From: Plantago elongata
Taxonomy: Eukaryota; Streptophyta; Magnoliopsida; Lamiales; Plantaginaceae
Assembly (NCBI GenBank): GCA_036897095.1
Contig: JAYMSP010001843.1
Coordinates: forward strand, 1-28,340
Direction of reading: 5' to 3'
DNA: 28,340 bases
The position numbers and the translations under genes are program-made. Below the pieces are notes generated by a model, which saw only the letters and a program-made list of their open reading frames with translations, had not been told where the DNA came from and ran no database searches. Positions 1-11,441 of the stretch are shown here, in pieces (within the stretch, counting starts at the first letter, position 1; each line of letters begins with the position of its first letter).

Positions 1-190
1 ATATATATATATTACGGACCGGGCCTGATCCGGACCGAATTCTATGAACTCAAAGTCAGATCTGAACCCGAGCCCATGGGCCTAATATTATACCCAGGCC
101 CGATCATGTTTGTCTTTGGACCGGGTTAGAATTCGTTGATTGGGTCGGGCCTGGAACCGGATTGGGTAGGCCAAATTACCATCCACCAAT
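1..190. repeat. GC-rich degenerate repeat, possible transposon end
   Basis: An (AT)n run is followed by a stretch crowded with variants of GGACCGGGCC, GGGTCGGGCC and GGCCCGATC, far more GC-rich than the DNA around it. It stops near ATTACCATCCACC at about 176-188. Degenerate CCGG/GGGCC motifs of this kind often occur near the ends of plant DNA transposons. The left side lies outside the window, so the element class, its length and any target duplication cannot be decided. Confidence 0.3.
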
Positions 191-1149
191 CATATTAATC
201 TGCGGTCTGAAGCACCACTCACACCATGATTAATTTATAATTGAGTAACCGGACATATGAAAGGCCAGCCGATTAAATGGTCTAACCGTTATCCTCCCAG
301 TAGTAGCACACTGGCACACTATGGATGTGATAAGCAGCACTAATAAGTAATGAAAAGAAAATTGGATGTCTTTATATGTACATAATATATAGTTGTTTTG
401 GACAGTAGCATCCATCCATTAAACAACTCAAGTTGGTAGTACTTGAAAGTTGGATTTTACTGGACATGTTCGCGAAAGGGCATCCAAGCAGGGTGTTTTA
501 AAACTTTCATTTGACTTTTGATTCTAGAGGAGCCAATGTAGAGGCACAGCTTTCATAATTACCACCAATATTACAAGAATCGCCAACCATTTATCAAAGA
601 TGATGATATCATCAAATATTAAACATGCTAAATTAATATCCCCTTGTCCGTGTTGTAAATATTACTACATACTACTAAGATTTTTCTCCTGGTATTAGCT
701 TCACTCAGTATTGTTACATCACATTAATGGTTGGAATTGGCAGTTTAGCACAATCGAAAACTTCTCAATTGGCCAATTATCATTAAATTATACAAAGAAA
801 AACATTTGATAAAGTTTCTAATGGAAGTTTACTAACATTAAAATTGTAATTTATTAATACATATAATCTTTTAATTACGAATTTAAACATTCGAGTTGCA
901 AGCCGACTCGGGTCGAACGGTGGGTAAAGTAAAATCAAACAGTGAAAGGACATTTGGAATCTGCAAAAGCCAGTCTCTGAATTATTTAAGCTCGAAAAAA
1001 CACCCAGTTGAAAAAAATGGCATCAAATCAAACAGCCAATCCAAAACCAATTAGCTTGTGCTATATTCTTGCCATTGAACGAATTTAACACGTATATATT
1101 TGACTCTCTCGATTCTCGAATCTCAGGTTGACAATACTATCACGTATTT
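191..1149. other. Intergenic, upstream of the PP2C gene
   Basis: AT-rich DNA with only short chance reading frames. It must contain the promoter of the PP2C gene, whose first exon appears to end at 1275, but I see no convincing TATA box at a fixed distance from a start site. Confidence 0.4.
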
Positions 1150-1275
1150 TTCATCATTTAGTCCTTCGAATCTTCCTCCTTTGGCCTAAACAAGGCCATC
1201 ATCACATTGCGGTTTTGTGTGTTATATATCATTCAGGTTTCAAGAATTTGGTGTCTTCTCCAATCCATACAGAAG

Positions 1276-1898
1276 GTGAGTTGGGTTTTTTGTTAGGATG
1301 AATAAATGAGGCATCTTTATAGTTCTTGAGCTTCTTTTTTATCCTACTCTTTCATATTGTGTGTAGTTATCAAGTCTTTATGCTATTCTGTGGTTTTATT
1401 TGTATGAAATTGAGTTTTTTGACTTGAATGGTCAGTTTTATTACTCAATGTTATGTTAACTTGATAGATAAGATTGGATAGATTAGCCTTCAAGTGATGA
1501 TGAAACTAGAAAGTATTTGCTCGTCGCTTTTATTTTGCTACTCTTAGACTTGTGGAGTTTATTTCCTTTATTGTAGAAAAAGCTAGTTCTTTTTTGCTTG
1601 TTTGGACAAAAGCACAATTTTTTTGGAAGAATTGCCATCTTCTTGGAATTAAGAGGTGTACTTTAAATGGCATGGTGCATAACTCTGTAAAATCTTGCCC
1701 AAGTAGTCTGTAGATGATGTCAAAAGTATGGCTTAGTTATACGAAGATATTGATATCTTATTGAGTAGAAGTGTATTCAGTCTTTATTCTCTTGTTCTGC
1801 AATTTCTTCTCCAAGTTTGTTATGGGATGGTAGTTTCTCACTAACATTGCAAAGAGTGATGACTGATTATGATTCTCTTATGTTTCCCTTTATGTCAG
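1276..1898 (+). other. 5' UTR intron of the PP2C gene
   Basis: A consensus donor AGAAG|GTGAGT at 1275/1276 and an acceptor TTTATGTCAG ending at 1898 enclose about 620 bases rich in T on the plus strand. The acceptor lies 5 bases before the chosen ATG. The non-coding first exon would be roughly 1150-1275. This is inferred from splice consensus only. Confidence 0.6.
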
Positions 1899-1903
1899 CT
1901 GTA

Positions 1904-4765
1904 ATGATGCACATGAACGATTCTCAGGGAGAGCTTAAAGTTAGCTTCGGCTATCAATGCAATAATGAGAATCAAGATTCCACGAACCGGCCCAATTGTA
2001 TTGATATCCCTGGTAAACTCCGAAGAGCTAACAGCTCCTTTTCATGTCTATCGGGTGCTGCACTAAGTGCTAATGCTACATTAGCCAACACAAACATGTG
2101 CAACGGTTTGATTAGTTCGGAAATACTACCAACGATGGATTCGCCCAATTCGTTCCGCAGGATTCCTTCTTCGCCATCTTTATCAAGGATGGACTTTTTG
2201 TCTTCTTCTCTCCAAAGTAACCTGTCAAATTTGAGCATCAGTCCCCGCTCACCTAGTGAAGTGTTTGATTGTGATTCGTTTTCTCTCATGTCCATGAGTG
2301 CTCCTTGTAGAAGTGACAGCTTTTTAAATGCTATGGAAGTACAAATCGCTGGAGGTGCTGCTGGTGAGGATAGAGTTCAAGCTGTCTGCTCGGAGGAAAA
2401 TAACTGGCTTTTCTGTGGGATCTACGATGGATTCAACGGGCGAGATGCAGCTGATTTTCTGGCTGGCACATTATATGAAACAGTTGCATATCACCTAAAC
2501 TTGCTTGATCACTGGAACCTTGACCAGGAGTTGGTTGATCCTGTTTCAAGTATGACTGATAATGCGAATGGTTCAATTGATCATAAGCAAAGGGTTCTCG
2601 ATAGCCTCCAACTTGCTCTGAGTCTGACGGAGAATGAATTCTTGAACATGGTGGAGCAAGAAATGGATGACCGTCCTGATCTGGTCTCCATTGGTTCTTG
2701 TGTGTTAATTTCTCTACTCCATGGGAAAAATTTATACTTGCTCAGTGTCGGTGATAGTCGAGCTGTATTGGCTACAAATGTTGGAGGCAGAAGACTGCAA
2801 GCAGTTCAGCTCACTGATATCCATAGTGTCGACAATGAAGTTGAGAGAATCCAACTCTTGAACGATCACCCTGATGACCCTTCAACAGTCGTAGCTGGGA
2901 AAGTCAAAGGGAAGCTAAAGGTTACAAGGGCTTTTGGAGTTGGTTACTTGAAGAAGGTACCTCAATTTCTTAATTTCCCCATCAGAATTTACATAATGGA
3001 AAACTGAATTTGAAATTCAGATGTTACAAGTGACTATCATTCTGATTTGATAACCATAATGATTTGTTTTTAACAGATCAAACTATATTTCTTGGGTAGA
3101 TTTAACTTTGCTAGGCATTGTGAACTTTTCAACTATTTCTCTCTGGCACTTTAGTTTCCTGAAATTAATAAAAAGTTGGCCAACATATTATCCAGAAAGT
3201 GGTGCTAAAAGTAGAAATTAGGTGAATTAGGAACATATTAGTTGTCTTTGTTGCTTTAAATGGAAACACATGAAACTTCTGATCCTTTGTTTCTGAGGTC
3301 CATGTTGATTAAAAAATTTCACTCATTTTTATTTATTTATTTATTTTCTGTACTAAATCAAATTGTTGTCCAACTTATTAGCAATGAAACAAGAAAGTAC
3401 GAAATTTACTAATTCAATGTATTCTACTTCTGTTTCATTCTACAGAAGAACATGAATGATGCTTTGATGGGGATTCTTCGAGTCCGTAATCTTATAAGCC
3501 CTCCATATGTGTCTTTGCAACCGTCGCTCTGTGTTCATGAGGTTTCAAACTCCGATCAGTTTGTTGTACTTGGCAGTGATGGGTTGTTTGATTTCTTTAC
3601 CAATGATGAAATTGTGGATCTAGTTCATTCATATATAGCAGAAAATCCTACTGGGGACCCAGCAAAGGTTTTGGTAGAGCAGTTAGCTGCAAGAGCTGCA
3701 GATTCCGCTGGTATGTCATTAAATCTCTGTTCTTCCATTTTACGTTTTCTTTCATGTTTAGTGCAGCTATTTGAAGTTGTTAAGCTGGTGTATATTTTAT
3801 ATGAATGAGGTTGATTGTTGTTGTGGTTTGCATAAAAGGAAGTGTTTTAACAAAAAATAAATATGGTGTTGTATCATGTATTGGAAATTTAGAATTGAAC
3901 CCAGTTGCAAATGTCACTGGGGCAACTAAGTAGAATTTTATGTTTTCAAACAAAAGCTTGTGTTACGTTTTGAACGTTGACAAATTTATGTCCATACATT
4001 ATACGTATAAACCAACAATGCTATCTATTCTTTACATTAAGAGCCTCTGTCAATGCTGTCATGACGTCATAATACCACCTTCCCTCCTCCATAGGTGAAC
4101 TTATTCACGTTCACAGCCTCTTAAAACATTGACTGGCTGTGTTGGCATCAGGGTAACAATAAGAACCACTTGCGGTGTGTTTATGAAACATATAAATTTA
4201 CCAAATTGAATGATAACACTCTGATTGTTAAATATCCCACTCACCGTTGCTTTGATTAGTACATGTTTTTCAAATCACGTCATGCTGTTCTGTTAAGTTT
4301 TACCATTTATACAGAATTGATATTTGCAAATAGCATCAGGAAAAATCATACCTGCTACTTTCATTTTCATTATTGACTTGTGTTCTATAAAAATCATTAA
4401 GGCTGCTTACCAGCAGTGTTGTTTAATAGTCCAGATTAAAAAAACACATTAAAAAAGAATCAATCTCAATCAATCTGCTTCCTACCTGCATAATTTCCTA
4501 TTTATGATTTGCTGTCCTGTTTCTTAAAATACTCGGCAAAATAATCCCATAACAGATGTTTAAGCGAAACTAAATCATGAATTGTTAATATTTTAGTTGT
4601 TTTTGCTGAAAATGGTAAACACGTCTTTATCCTACAGGTTTTAGCATGGAGGAGTTAATGAGCATCCCTGCTGGAAGAAGGCGGAAGTATCACGATGATG
4701 TTACAGTCATTGTCATTGTATTGGGCACTAACAAGCGCACTTCAAAGGCATCGACTTTCATATGA
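1904..4765 (+). CDS. Protein phosphatase 2C, POL-like clade (PP2C-40-like)
   Basis: Probable Ser/Thr phosphatase of the metal-dependent PP2C family, 481 aa. Coding exons are 1904-2956, 3446-3710 and 4638-4765, all with GT-AG borders (phases 0 and 1), giving one uninterrupted frame. Residues 1-140 are a Ser-rich leader with SFSCLSGAALS (45-55). The catalytic domain then shows GEDRVQ (154-159), YDGFNGRDAAD (174-184), GDSRAVLA (283-290), KLKVTRAFGVGYLKK (337-351), SDGLFD (395-400) and HDDVTV (458-463). The Asp metal ligands of the fold are therefore present, and DGFNGRDA replaces the usual DGHGG as in the POTELTGEIST/POL-like clade. Length and motif order fit Arabidopsis PP2C-40 (about 490 aa, from memory). 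The start at 1904 is chosen because a 3' splice site (TATGTCAG) at 1891-1898 lies just upstream, and the in-frame ATG at 1817 falls inside the 5' UTR intron. One oddity is LTDIH at 303-307, where the family usually has LTxDH. Substrate and localisation cannot be told from sequence. Confidence 0.9.
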
Positions 4766-5672
4766 AGACATCAAATGTGAGATAAAGTGAATTTAAATTT
4801 CTGGGTTAATACATCGAGTAGAGTCACTATCTACTGTATATTTCTTGGACCAAAATTTATTCAATTTTGCACTATAATACTATGTTATAAGATAGTTTCC
4901 CAGTTACATTTACCATATTATGAGATGTGCTGATGTGCAGTATGTCCCACCATTTTATAACTGAAGTTTAGGGGCATGCATTTTGTTTTTGTTACCCTTA
5001 TGTACAGAGCACATTGCAATTTTTGCAGTAAATAGTAAAAAAGTTCTCTTGTTTTTTTCGGTGTACTTGTTTTTGTGTCCAATGAATTTACCTTGCCATA
5101 TAGAATGGGAGACACATCTGATATGATTAATGTCAAGTATCTCTTACCTTTGACTGACTCATAACCATTATTGAGCATCTTTGCTTTCTCTGTTTGATTC
5201 CTTGTTTGGTGGTGCTCATAGTATGTGGTTTCTAAACCTCTCAACATGGATACCACTTTAGGTACTGTTTGATTTGAAACCCCTTAGGTGATTGCATTGC
5301 GAAACCCATAATCAACCGAAGAAGCCAGATTGGCAATTGGTGGTATCTGTAATGAAATACCACGTTTGGTATATATTCAGGGTACTTATAGTTCCGGTTG
5401 GATGCACCTACGTTCAATTATCAAGTGATGTAGTGAACGATTGTAAGACACAAGGTCTAAAGCTTAGTCCTAGATGCGTAGATGGTTTGGTTTTGCCTTT
5501 TTGGTGGTATTTGTCATGATAGTTATAATTCCGGTTTGGATGCCTCTCGGCTTATTTATCAAAGTGATGTTTCTCATAGTCGTCTGTGAACGAATTTCTG
5601 ATATTTGAGGCAGATAGATATTCATTAGTTCCCACTGTCAACTGTCAAGGCAACAAAAGGTTTCATTAACTT
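4766..5672. other. 3' UTR of PP2C and convergent intergenic DNA
   Basis: This stretch separates the PP2C stop codon from the stop codon of GH17 copy A, so the two genes converge. The open frames at 4918-5256 and 5292-5519 have no recognisable protein character. I see no other gene, RNA or repeat here. Confidence 0.5.
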
Positions 5673-7313
5673 TCAGGTCACCCAACAAAGATATATCAAT
5701 GCCCAAAACAACACAAGTACATGCATCCTGTGCAAATGAGTTAGTTTCTTCCCATCACTTTTTAGTCCTAGAGGTACTGCTTCAGTCTCAGTCTCACCAT
5801 CTCGTGTACCTTTCACAACCTCAACGGAAAATGTACACCCATCTCTTGACGGATCTTTCATCACAACTTTTCCCAGCCCTTCAAACTGGCATGCACTTTC
5901 GTTCTGAAAACTGTTCTGGAAGTAGGCGTTGAACGCATATGACACATTCTCTGCATAAGATAAGATGCTACATGAACCACCCGGTGCAAGACTTGTACAA
6001 TCCCCCACACTACAAGCCAGATCAACTTGTTCCCTAACCAGAGAACTGTTGTCACTATCCCCATTGAATGAACACCATCTCCCAGGCATTAACGTCAGCC
6101 CTTTCACAGACGTAGGATATATGTCACGACCTTGTCCACTGAGATCAATTTTGTACTTGGGTTTGCCATTAGCCCTGTAAATACCAAAATGCCTGGCGAA
6201 TGGGAAAAACATCACAGACGATTTTTCATCAGTCAAGGACTGGATATAAATATCAACCGGTGCACCTGGATGCATCGGGGTGCCTTCATTGCTCATGACT
6301 TTAGGCAACAGACCTTTCATGAACCTCTCGGCATTTTGAGCGTTTGCACCGGTCACGCCATCGGTGGGCCAACCGATCTGCCCAACCGTTATGTTTATGT
6401 CATTGTAACCACATTTCTTCATCGCCCACACAAAGGAATCGTGAACAAAGTCAAATAGGTTAAGGTATCTGAGGCCGTTTATATCAGTGATGACTTTCGT
6501 CGATTTGTTGTCAAAGAAGCCAAAGTCGGGATCTATGAAAGAACGGAAAAGCGCCCCGTAACCGTAGACGAAGCCGATGGGAAAGAAGTCCACCATGAAG
6601 GGTGCATTGTTTTGGCTGAGAAATTTGAGTACCTGTGGCATCACACTATCTTTGAGATCTGGAGAGAATGTTGCATCAGAGGGTCTTGTGCCATTTCTTA
6701 GAATAACTCCAGAGTAGGAATGTGATAATATGGCCTTAATTTTGTCCCCATAACCAAAGTTATTCAGAGCAGTTTGAACTAGATTCAGGAGATCTATTAC
6801 ACTTTGGAACCCAGTACCCTTATACCTGGCCGTAGCAAGTGCATTGTTTCCTATCACCACATATCTGTAATAGAATTAATCACCAAGACATTACAAGATG
6901 ACAAACATGGTGTAAAAATGGAGGATTAGGTTTGTTAAATAGGAGATGCATACATGCAATTAATTAAGTACGTACTTTATGTTGACAGCAGGATAATAAG
7001 CCTTGATCTTTAAGTTGACAAACTTAGAAGCCTTATCTATGTCGGAAATCTCAGATAGAGTAGGAATCGCAATCGTAACTTCAATGCCGGATCCAGAGAA
7101 GGCCTTAAGGAGGTCAAGGTCACTGTTATAGATCTTGACAGCAGGAACCTTGTTCTGCAGCAACAAATCCACAACCATAGACGGAGTTATTTTCGTCGTT
7201 GATTGTCTTCCCCAATTGACCCCAATCTTGGCATCAACCACGCCATGTCGATTCGATAACAGCAAGATCATCACCCACCAGAACATTGTGAATGCCCGGA
7301 GGTGGATGATCAT
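5673..7313 (-). CDS. GH17 X8/CBM43 protein, catalytic residues replaced (copy A)
   Basis: Two exons, 7313-6976 and 6864-5673 (intron 6975-6865, donor GTACGT, phase 2), encode 509 aa. Residues 1-28 form a signal peptide (MFWWVMILLLS core, likely cut after GVVDA). The GH17 barrel begins IGVNWGRQS (30-38). The acid/base motif VGNE reads VIGNNA (Asn120), and the nucleophile motif GExGWP reads GQIGWPTDG (Gln275). ERHWG reads FARHFG. The X8/CBM43 domain spans Trp376 to Cys456 with PGGSC, SYAFNAYFQ and DPSRDGC. The C terminus ends in a hydrophobic run (VLVLFWALIYLCW), as in GPI-anchored cell-surface members. Active relatives hydrolyse beta-1,3-glucan (callose); this copy is probably non-catalytic and glucan-binding. 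The upstream in-frame GTG at 7367 was rejected as a start, and Met at 7286 is an alternative. Confidence 0.88.
6865..6975 (-). other. Intron of GH17 copy A
   Basis: On the minus strand the donor is AAA|GTACGTAC and the acceptor CTATTACAG|ATATG. It splits a Lys codon after its second base (phase 2), directly before the YV.xGNN motif. Copies B and C have an intron at the same place and phase. Confidence 0.85.
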
Positions 7314-7434
7314 TTTATAACTATTGCTTGATATGATGATGATCGACCATATTGGGGTCAATTTCACAAAAATGGATATTTTTGGTTTCCAGGAATTAAT
7401 TTGCTACCAAAACAGTTTCAATGTTTTCTCCAGG

Positions 7435-7441
7435 TTATATA
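7435..7441 (-). promoter_or_regulatory. Candidate TATA box of GH17 copy A
   Basis: On the minus strand the sequence reads TATATAA, about 120 bases before the ATG at 7313, a normal plant spacing. Supported by pattern and position only. Confidence 0.4.
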
Positions 7442-7764
7442 TGCTTGTTCTATGTAATCTTGAAAGTTGGTTACAAATTTGTGGTGCAAATTGATAATTG
7501 CCGAATCCAAAGGATATGCTATTTGTTGTGAAAATTGAGGTGTTCATATTTTTAGTAAGAATTATATGTTGCTACCTCGGAATAATGAATTCAGAAAGAA
7601 ATTATAAATTTCATACGAATTATGAGAGAGAGCGTCTAAAATTAATTAAGTTTTTATTATCAAACAATACTCGAGTACTTACTAGACGATACAAAAATGA
7701 TCTATCATCGAAAGAATATCTAAGCCCAACGAAGCCACCACGACTTTGTTTGTATCATTAACTA
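7442..7764. other. Intergenic
   Basis: AT-rich DNA upstream of copy A. The open frame at 7498-7761 has no protein-like features. Nothing else seen. Confidence 0.4.
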
Positions 7765-7773
7765 GTGTAGCTA
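7765..7773 (+). repeat. 9-bp direct repeat GTGTAGCTA, left copy
   Basis: Identical to 9050-9058. The two copies bracket the degenerate GACCCGAA repeat region, so they may be a target-site duplication. Confidence 0.4.
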
Positions 7774-9049
7774 GATCCGACAGATTTGACCCAAACTCAA
7801 AACCTAATTTGAAATTATTACGTTCGTCATATTCGAAAATGACCCGAGACTCGATCCAAATTCAAAAAATGACCCGAAACACGAATTGACCCGCTATATC
7901 TAAAATGATTTGTACATTCCATTACTAGAGGACACCGTTTAAAGCATGAACCTCTTATAGCTTGTTGATGTAAAGGGAATAAACGAAAGTTATTGTATAT
8001 ATAATCTAGATTTTTTTATTGTACTATATGAAAGTTAGTTGGACATGAAGTATCTTTTTTATTAAATCTCATATAATTTTATCTACAAAAATTAAAAAAA
8101 TATGTTAAACATATTTTTAAATTCACCTCGATAAGAAGATTTTATAGACATTAATCTTGAATGCTATTATTATAAAACTAGAATGATCGCAACATGCTAC
8201 GAATGATATATGTTTGTTCTTTATTTTCACTTAATTTTTCAATCTTCTAAAAAGGATGCTTTTAAAGTTTATCCAACAAACTTGTACCTTTTAGTACTCT
8301 ACTTAAAAAAAATTAAAAGTAAATGTAAGTGTAATGTAGGTGTGATTGAAATGCATATAAGTTCATCAATCAGTTAAGTCATATTAGTATACGTTCTCCA
8401 TTTATAAGTATAATTGTGGATCATCTATCAATTGTTTGAATATAACTTCAAACTCCTCATAAACCATTGAATTATTCACTTGCAGAAATATTATATTTAT
8501 TAACAGGTCTGAGACAAAAATACAATATAAGAAGAAACTCGATTATTAAAATGAAAAGGACAACAAAGATAATAATCTGATATATTTCCCTGAAGCATAT
8601 TTCATAGTAAGTAGCAAACTAATTACGTCATGTTCTTTGTCAATTCAAACCCAAAGTAACAAAACTTTAATTAGATAAGTATTTCACAAGTTAGAAGTCA
8701 GAATTAAGAGACTTTATTTTGTTATTATACACTATATTAAAAATATGCATTGCATTAAACTACCTCAAAATTTGATCCGAAATATTTTAGTTCGAAAACG
8801 ACCCAAATCCGAAAATATTTGATCCGAAACAATCCAAACTTTTTTAATCTGAAAGGACCCAAACCCGAATAACACCGAAATCCAAAAATAGTCGACCCGA
8901 AACAATCCGATTTTTTTTAAATTCGAAAGGACCCAAATTCAAATAACATTTGAATTCGAAGTGATCTGGATGTGAAGTAACCGATCCAAAATATCAATGG
9001 CTCGAAACGGCCCAAACTTGATCCGATTTAAATTGATCCGATTGCCAGG
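7774..9049. mobile_element. Candidate non-autonomous DNA element with GACCCGAA subterminal repeats
   Basis: Two blocks of a degenerate unit resembling GACCCGAAA or GATCCGAAA, at about 7775-7903 and 8758-9046, flank some 850 bases of AT-rich non-coding DNA. The whole is bounded by an exact 9-base direct repeat, GTGTAGCTA, at 7765-7773 and 9050-9058. That length is typical of Mutator-like target duplications. No convincing terminal inverted repeat joins the two edges, and no transposase frame is present. It could also be a relic of another class with a chance match at its borders. Confidence 0.4.
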
Positions 9050-9058
9050 GTGTAGCTA
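9050..9058 (+). repeat. 9-bp direct repeat GTGTAGCTA, right copy
   Basis: Identical to 7765-7773. See the element between them. Confidence 0.4.
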
Positions 9059-9461
9059 CCACAAAACTGTCGAAGCTTGGGCCTTTAGCATGTAAACAAT
9101 GTTCATCAATCATCATGATAAAAGCAAACATGATTGTGATATTTCCATCTATCCTCGGTACCAAACGGAAAGATATTGCGTAACAAATTGGTCTATATGT
9201 ACCAAAAAAAAAGTGACCTAAAATGCCTATCTTCTAATATTATATATCAAATTTGTAATAGTTTTAAGGTGCATATAGACATGGGATAATTTCAATGAAA
9301 ATGTGGGGTTTTTAAAAAAAATTTCATTTTTTTATTATTTTAAAATCTCCTTTCTCAGACCTTTCCGAATCTATCTTCATTTTTCTCGTCTCTCGACCGT
9401 TAATAGTTAACTGAAGGAGAAAGTCAACGTTAAAGTCAATAGTCAATGTTTTTTCTTTAAA
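9059..9461. other. Intergenic
   Basis: AT-rich DNA with homopolymer runs. No gene, repeat or RNA recognised. Confidence 0.35.
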
Positions 9462-9534
9462 TTATGATGTCATTTTTTTTTGGACGTCATAAATTAAATT
9501 ATTTTAGAATCTTTATATTTTTATGACATCATAA
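9462..9534. repeat. 12-bp perfect inverted repeat (hairpin)
   Basis: TTATGATGTCAT at 9462-9473 is the exact reverse complement of ATGACATCATAA at 9523-9534, with 49 bases between. A second imperfect pair lies alongside (GACGTCATAAATT against AATTTATAACGTC at about 9539-9551). It may be the end of a small MITE, placed exactly where the coding character of the neighbouring gene fragment is lost. Confidence 0.4.
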
Positions 9535-9784
9535 AAAAATTTATAACGTCATAATCTGTCTGTTTTTTTTTGGTGATGTCCCCGAGTCTCAAAGTAATAC
9601 TGGAAAGAGTGGAAAAGGCGGTGGTTTTGACAGATAAATTAGTCTGATCAGCTCCATTTTCCCGATCAAGATCAACAGCGTCTTCCTTGTCTGTCTTTTC
9701 CTTAATCTGATAGTCTTTCCAGAAACCATGATTTTCCCCTGAGAACCTTCCACCATTGCTACCTCTTTGAAGAGGCCTAGACAT
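9521..9784 (-). pseudogene. First coding exon of an unrecognised gene, apparently truncated
   Basis: From the ATG at 9784 the minus strand encodes MSRPLQRGSNGGRF followed by a charged, hydrophilic stretch (FWKDYQIKEKTDKEDAVDLD) and then SVKTTAFSTLSS. The composition looks like a real nuclear or cytoplasmic protein start. The ATG lies 6 bases after a 3' splice site (GGGATATTCAG, ending at about 9791), and further upstream there is a 5' UTR-like exon. After about residue 75 the frame runs into A/T homopolymers and a hairpin and stops at 9521. No downstream exon is visible, so this looks like the 5' end of a gene copied or cut off here. I do not recognise the family. Confidence 0.35.
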
Positions 9785-10309
9785 GTCACAATCTGAATAT
9801 CCCAGAAAAAGGCAACAATCACAAAACAACATAAGAACCAACAAGATAACATAAACAATATCAAATAAAGCCCACGAATAAAAAGCTGTGAGCTTGTGAC
9901 TTAAAAAGATGAAACAAGTCCAAAACAAGTAGATCTATACTAAAATCTCTAATAAATAATAACAAGATCTCAAAAACAACATACCGTAATTTGGGAAAGC
10001 GAATTGATAGCTAAAAGTATACCATGTAACTTGAAATTTACAGTTTGAGTGAACACGTTCTACATTCAGCACACAAGCAAAGCACAAGTTCATTACTTAC
10101 CAAATAAGCAAACAGAGAAATCAGCTGCTAAATTAAACTGAATGAAATCAATTGAAAAAAAAAAAATCAGTACAGACCCCAAGAAACTGAAAGACAGAAA
10201 ACCCATTTGGATCACCGAGCAGAAAGGGGAAAGGAGAGGAATATTAAATAAGCAAGAAGCAGAAAGGTGAAAACTTTAGGAACAGAATCCGATTTGCAGT
10301 ACATATACC

Positions 10310-10560
10310 TTGATAAAAAGATGAAGAAGAAGAATTCGAAGTTGAATGGAAACAAATGAACACGTATTCCTGAAATTCTGACAATCTCCAAGATTTTGTC
10401 ATATGTAGAAAGCTCAGCTAGCTCTGTTTATCGTTGACAGAAATGGAGCTGAAGTGAGTGTTGATTCCTTACGCGGATTTGGTTTGTCACCTGTTTGAGA
10501 AAATGCCAGAGACAGAACAAAAACAAACCAGGTAAAGAGATGGATAGAAAAGAAAACCAA
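10310..10560 (-). other. Probable 5' UTR exon of the truncated minus-strand gene
   Basis: On the minus strand a pyrimidine-rich leader (TTCTTCTTCTTCATC) ends at a donor-like ATCAAG|GTATATG near 10311. This is the usual look of a plant 5' UTR exon, followed by an intron of roughly 520 bases to the acceptor near 9791. It contains no long frame. Inference from composition and splice consensus only. Confidence 0.3.
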
Positions 10561-11196
10561 GATGATTAACAAAATCTGTGGCATTTATATTTAGACGTAA
10601 TTTCGAAATTTCATGTTCGATTTTTCTCCTAAAAACCTTAGAAATTAATTTTATTTTTTCAATTAAAAAAGTATTTTTTTATAACGTTATATATTTTGAA
10701 AATTACTTTTTTTAAGAAAATAATTTTCAAAATTTCTTTTTTACTAAAACTTAAAAAGTTAATTTTTAAATATTAATTAACGGAGTCAATAAATGGCGGG
10801 GAATTTTCTAAGAAATATGGATATCTTTGATATTTTCCCATGAATTTGTTACACGGGGCTCTATTTCATCACAAGCAGCCATGCTGATGTTGAATAGTAG
10901 GTGTCCCATAGTATATGCGTAATATTCTCTATGTAGAAAAATGTCTACCACAAATAAATGTTACTAATTTGGAATGTACAGTTACCACAAATCAAGAATT
11001 TGTATTTTAAAAGTATTGCCTTCTTCATCACTTTGAAATTTCAAAACCCGTCATTTAAACGATTATTTCATTATTTCCACATTTTGACCATAGCTCGAAT
11101 TTTCCATTTTGACATGGCCATTAAATATTTTAGTTCCCAAAGGATTGAAATATTACATTAAATTATAAAATATGCTATTTTAATGTGTGGTAAAGT
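10561..11196. other. Intergenic
   Basis: Very AT-rich with A and T runs. The frame at 10958-11161 has no protein character. Confidence 0.4.
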
Positions 11197-11441
11197 AACA
11201 CTGCCCCTCAAAATATTTGTCATTTATAACCGTCCCACAAAACTTCATATATTACTAAAACATAAGTTATCACACCACTAACAAATAATAAACAATTTCA
11301 ACTTTACGCATAAATTACATAATTTTTACCATTAAAAGGACACCTTTTTTTATCTTCTTCACTTTTTATCACTACTTTAACTTTTCGCATAAAACTACGT
11401 ATCAACTTTAATATATGAAATTCTTCGAGACGGAGGGAGTA
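11197..11441. mobile_element. Stowaway/mariner-like MITE, degenerate
   Basis: The right end reads GAGACGGAGGGAG (11427-11439) followed by TA. This is the terminal motif of Stowaway-type MITEs (CTCCCTCCGTCTC in reverse complement) with the usual TA target. The left end, TAACACTGCCCCTCAAAATATTTGTC from about 11195, is a mutated counterpart with the common CTCAAAATATTTGTC continuation. The length of about 240 bases fits, and there is no coding capacity. Confidence 0.5.

Noticed and set aside
1817-1903. PP2C start at the ATG at 1817
   Set aside because: A good 3' splice site at 1891-1898 puts this ATG inside the 5' UTR intron; family members start near the 1904 Met.
4918-5519. Two open frames between PP2C and GH17 copy A
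   Set aside because: Composition is that of translated AT-rich DNA and they lie in the expected 3' UTRs.
7314-7367. N-terminal extension of GH17 copy A from an in-frame codon at 7367
   Set aside because: The codon is GTG, not ATG, and the ATG at 7313 gives a proper signal peptide.
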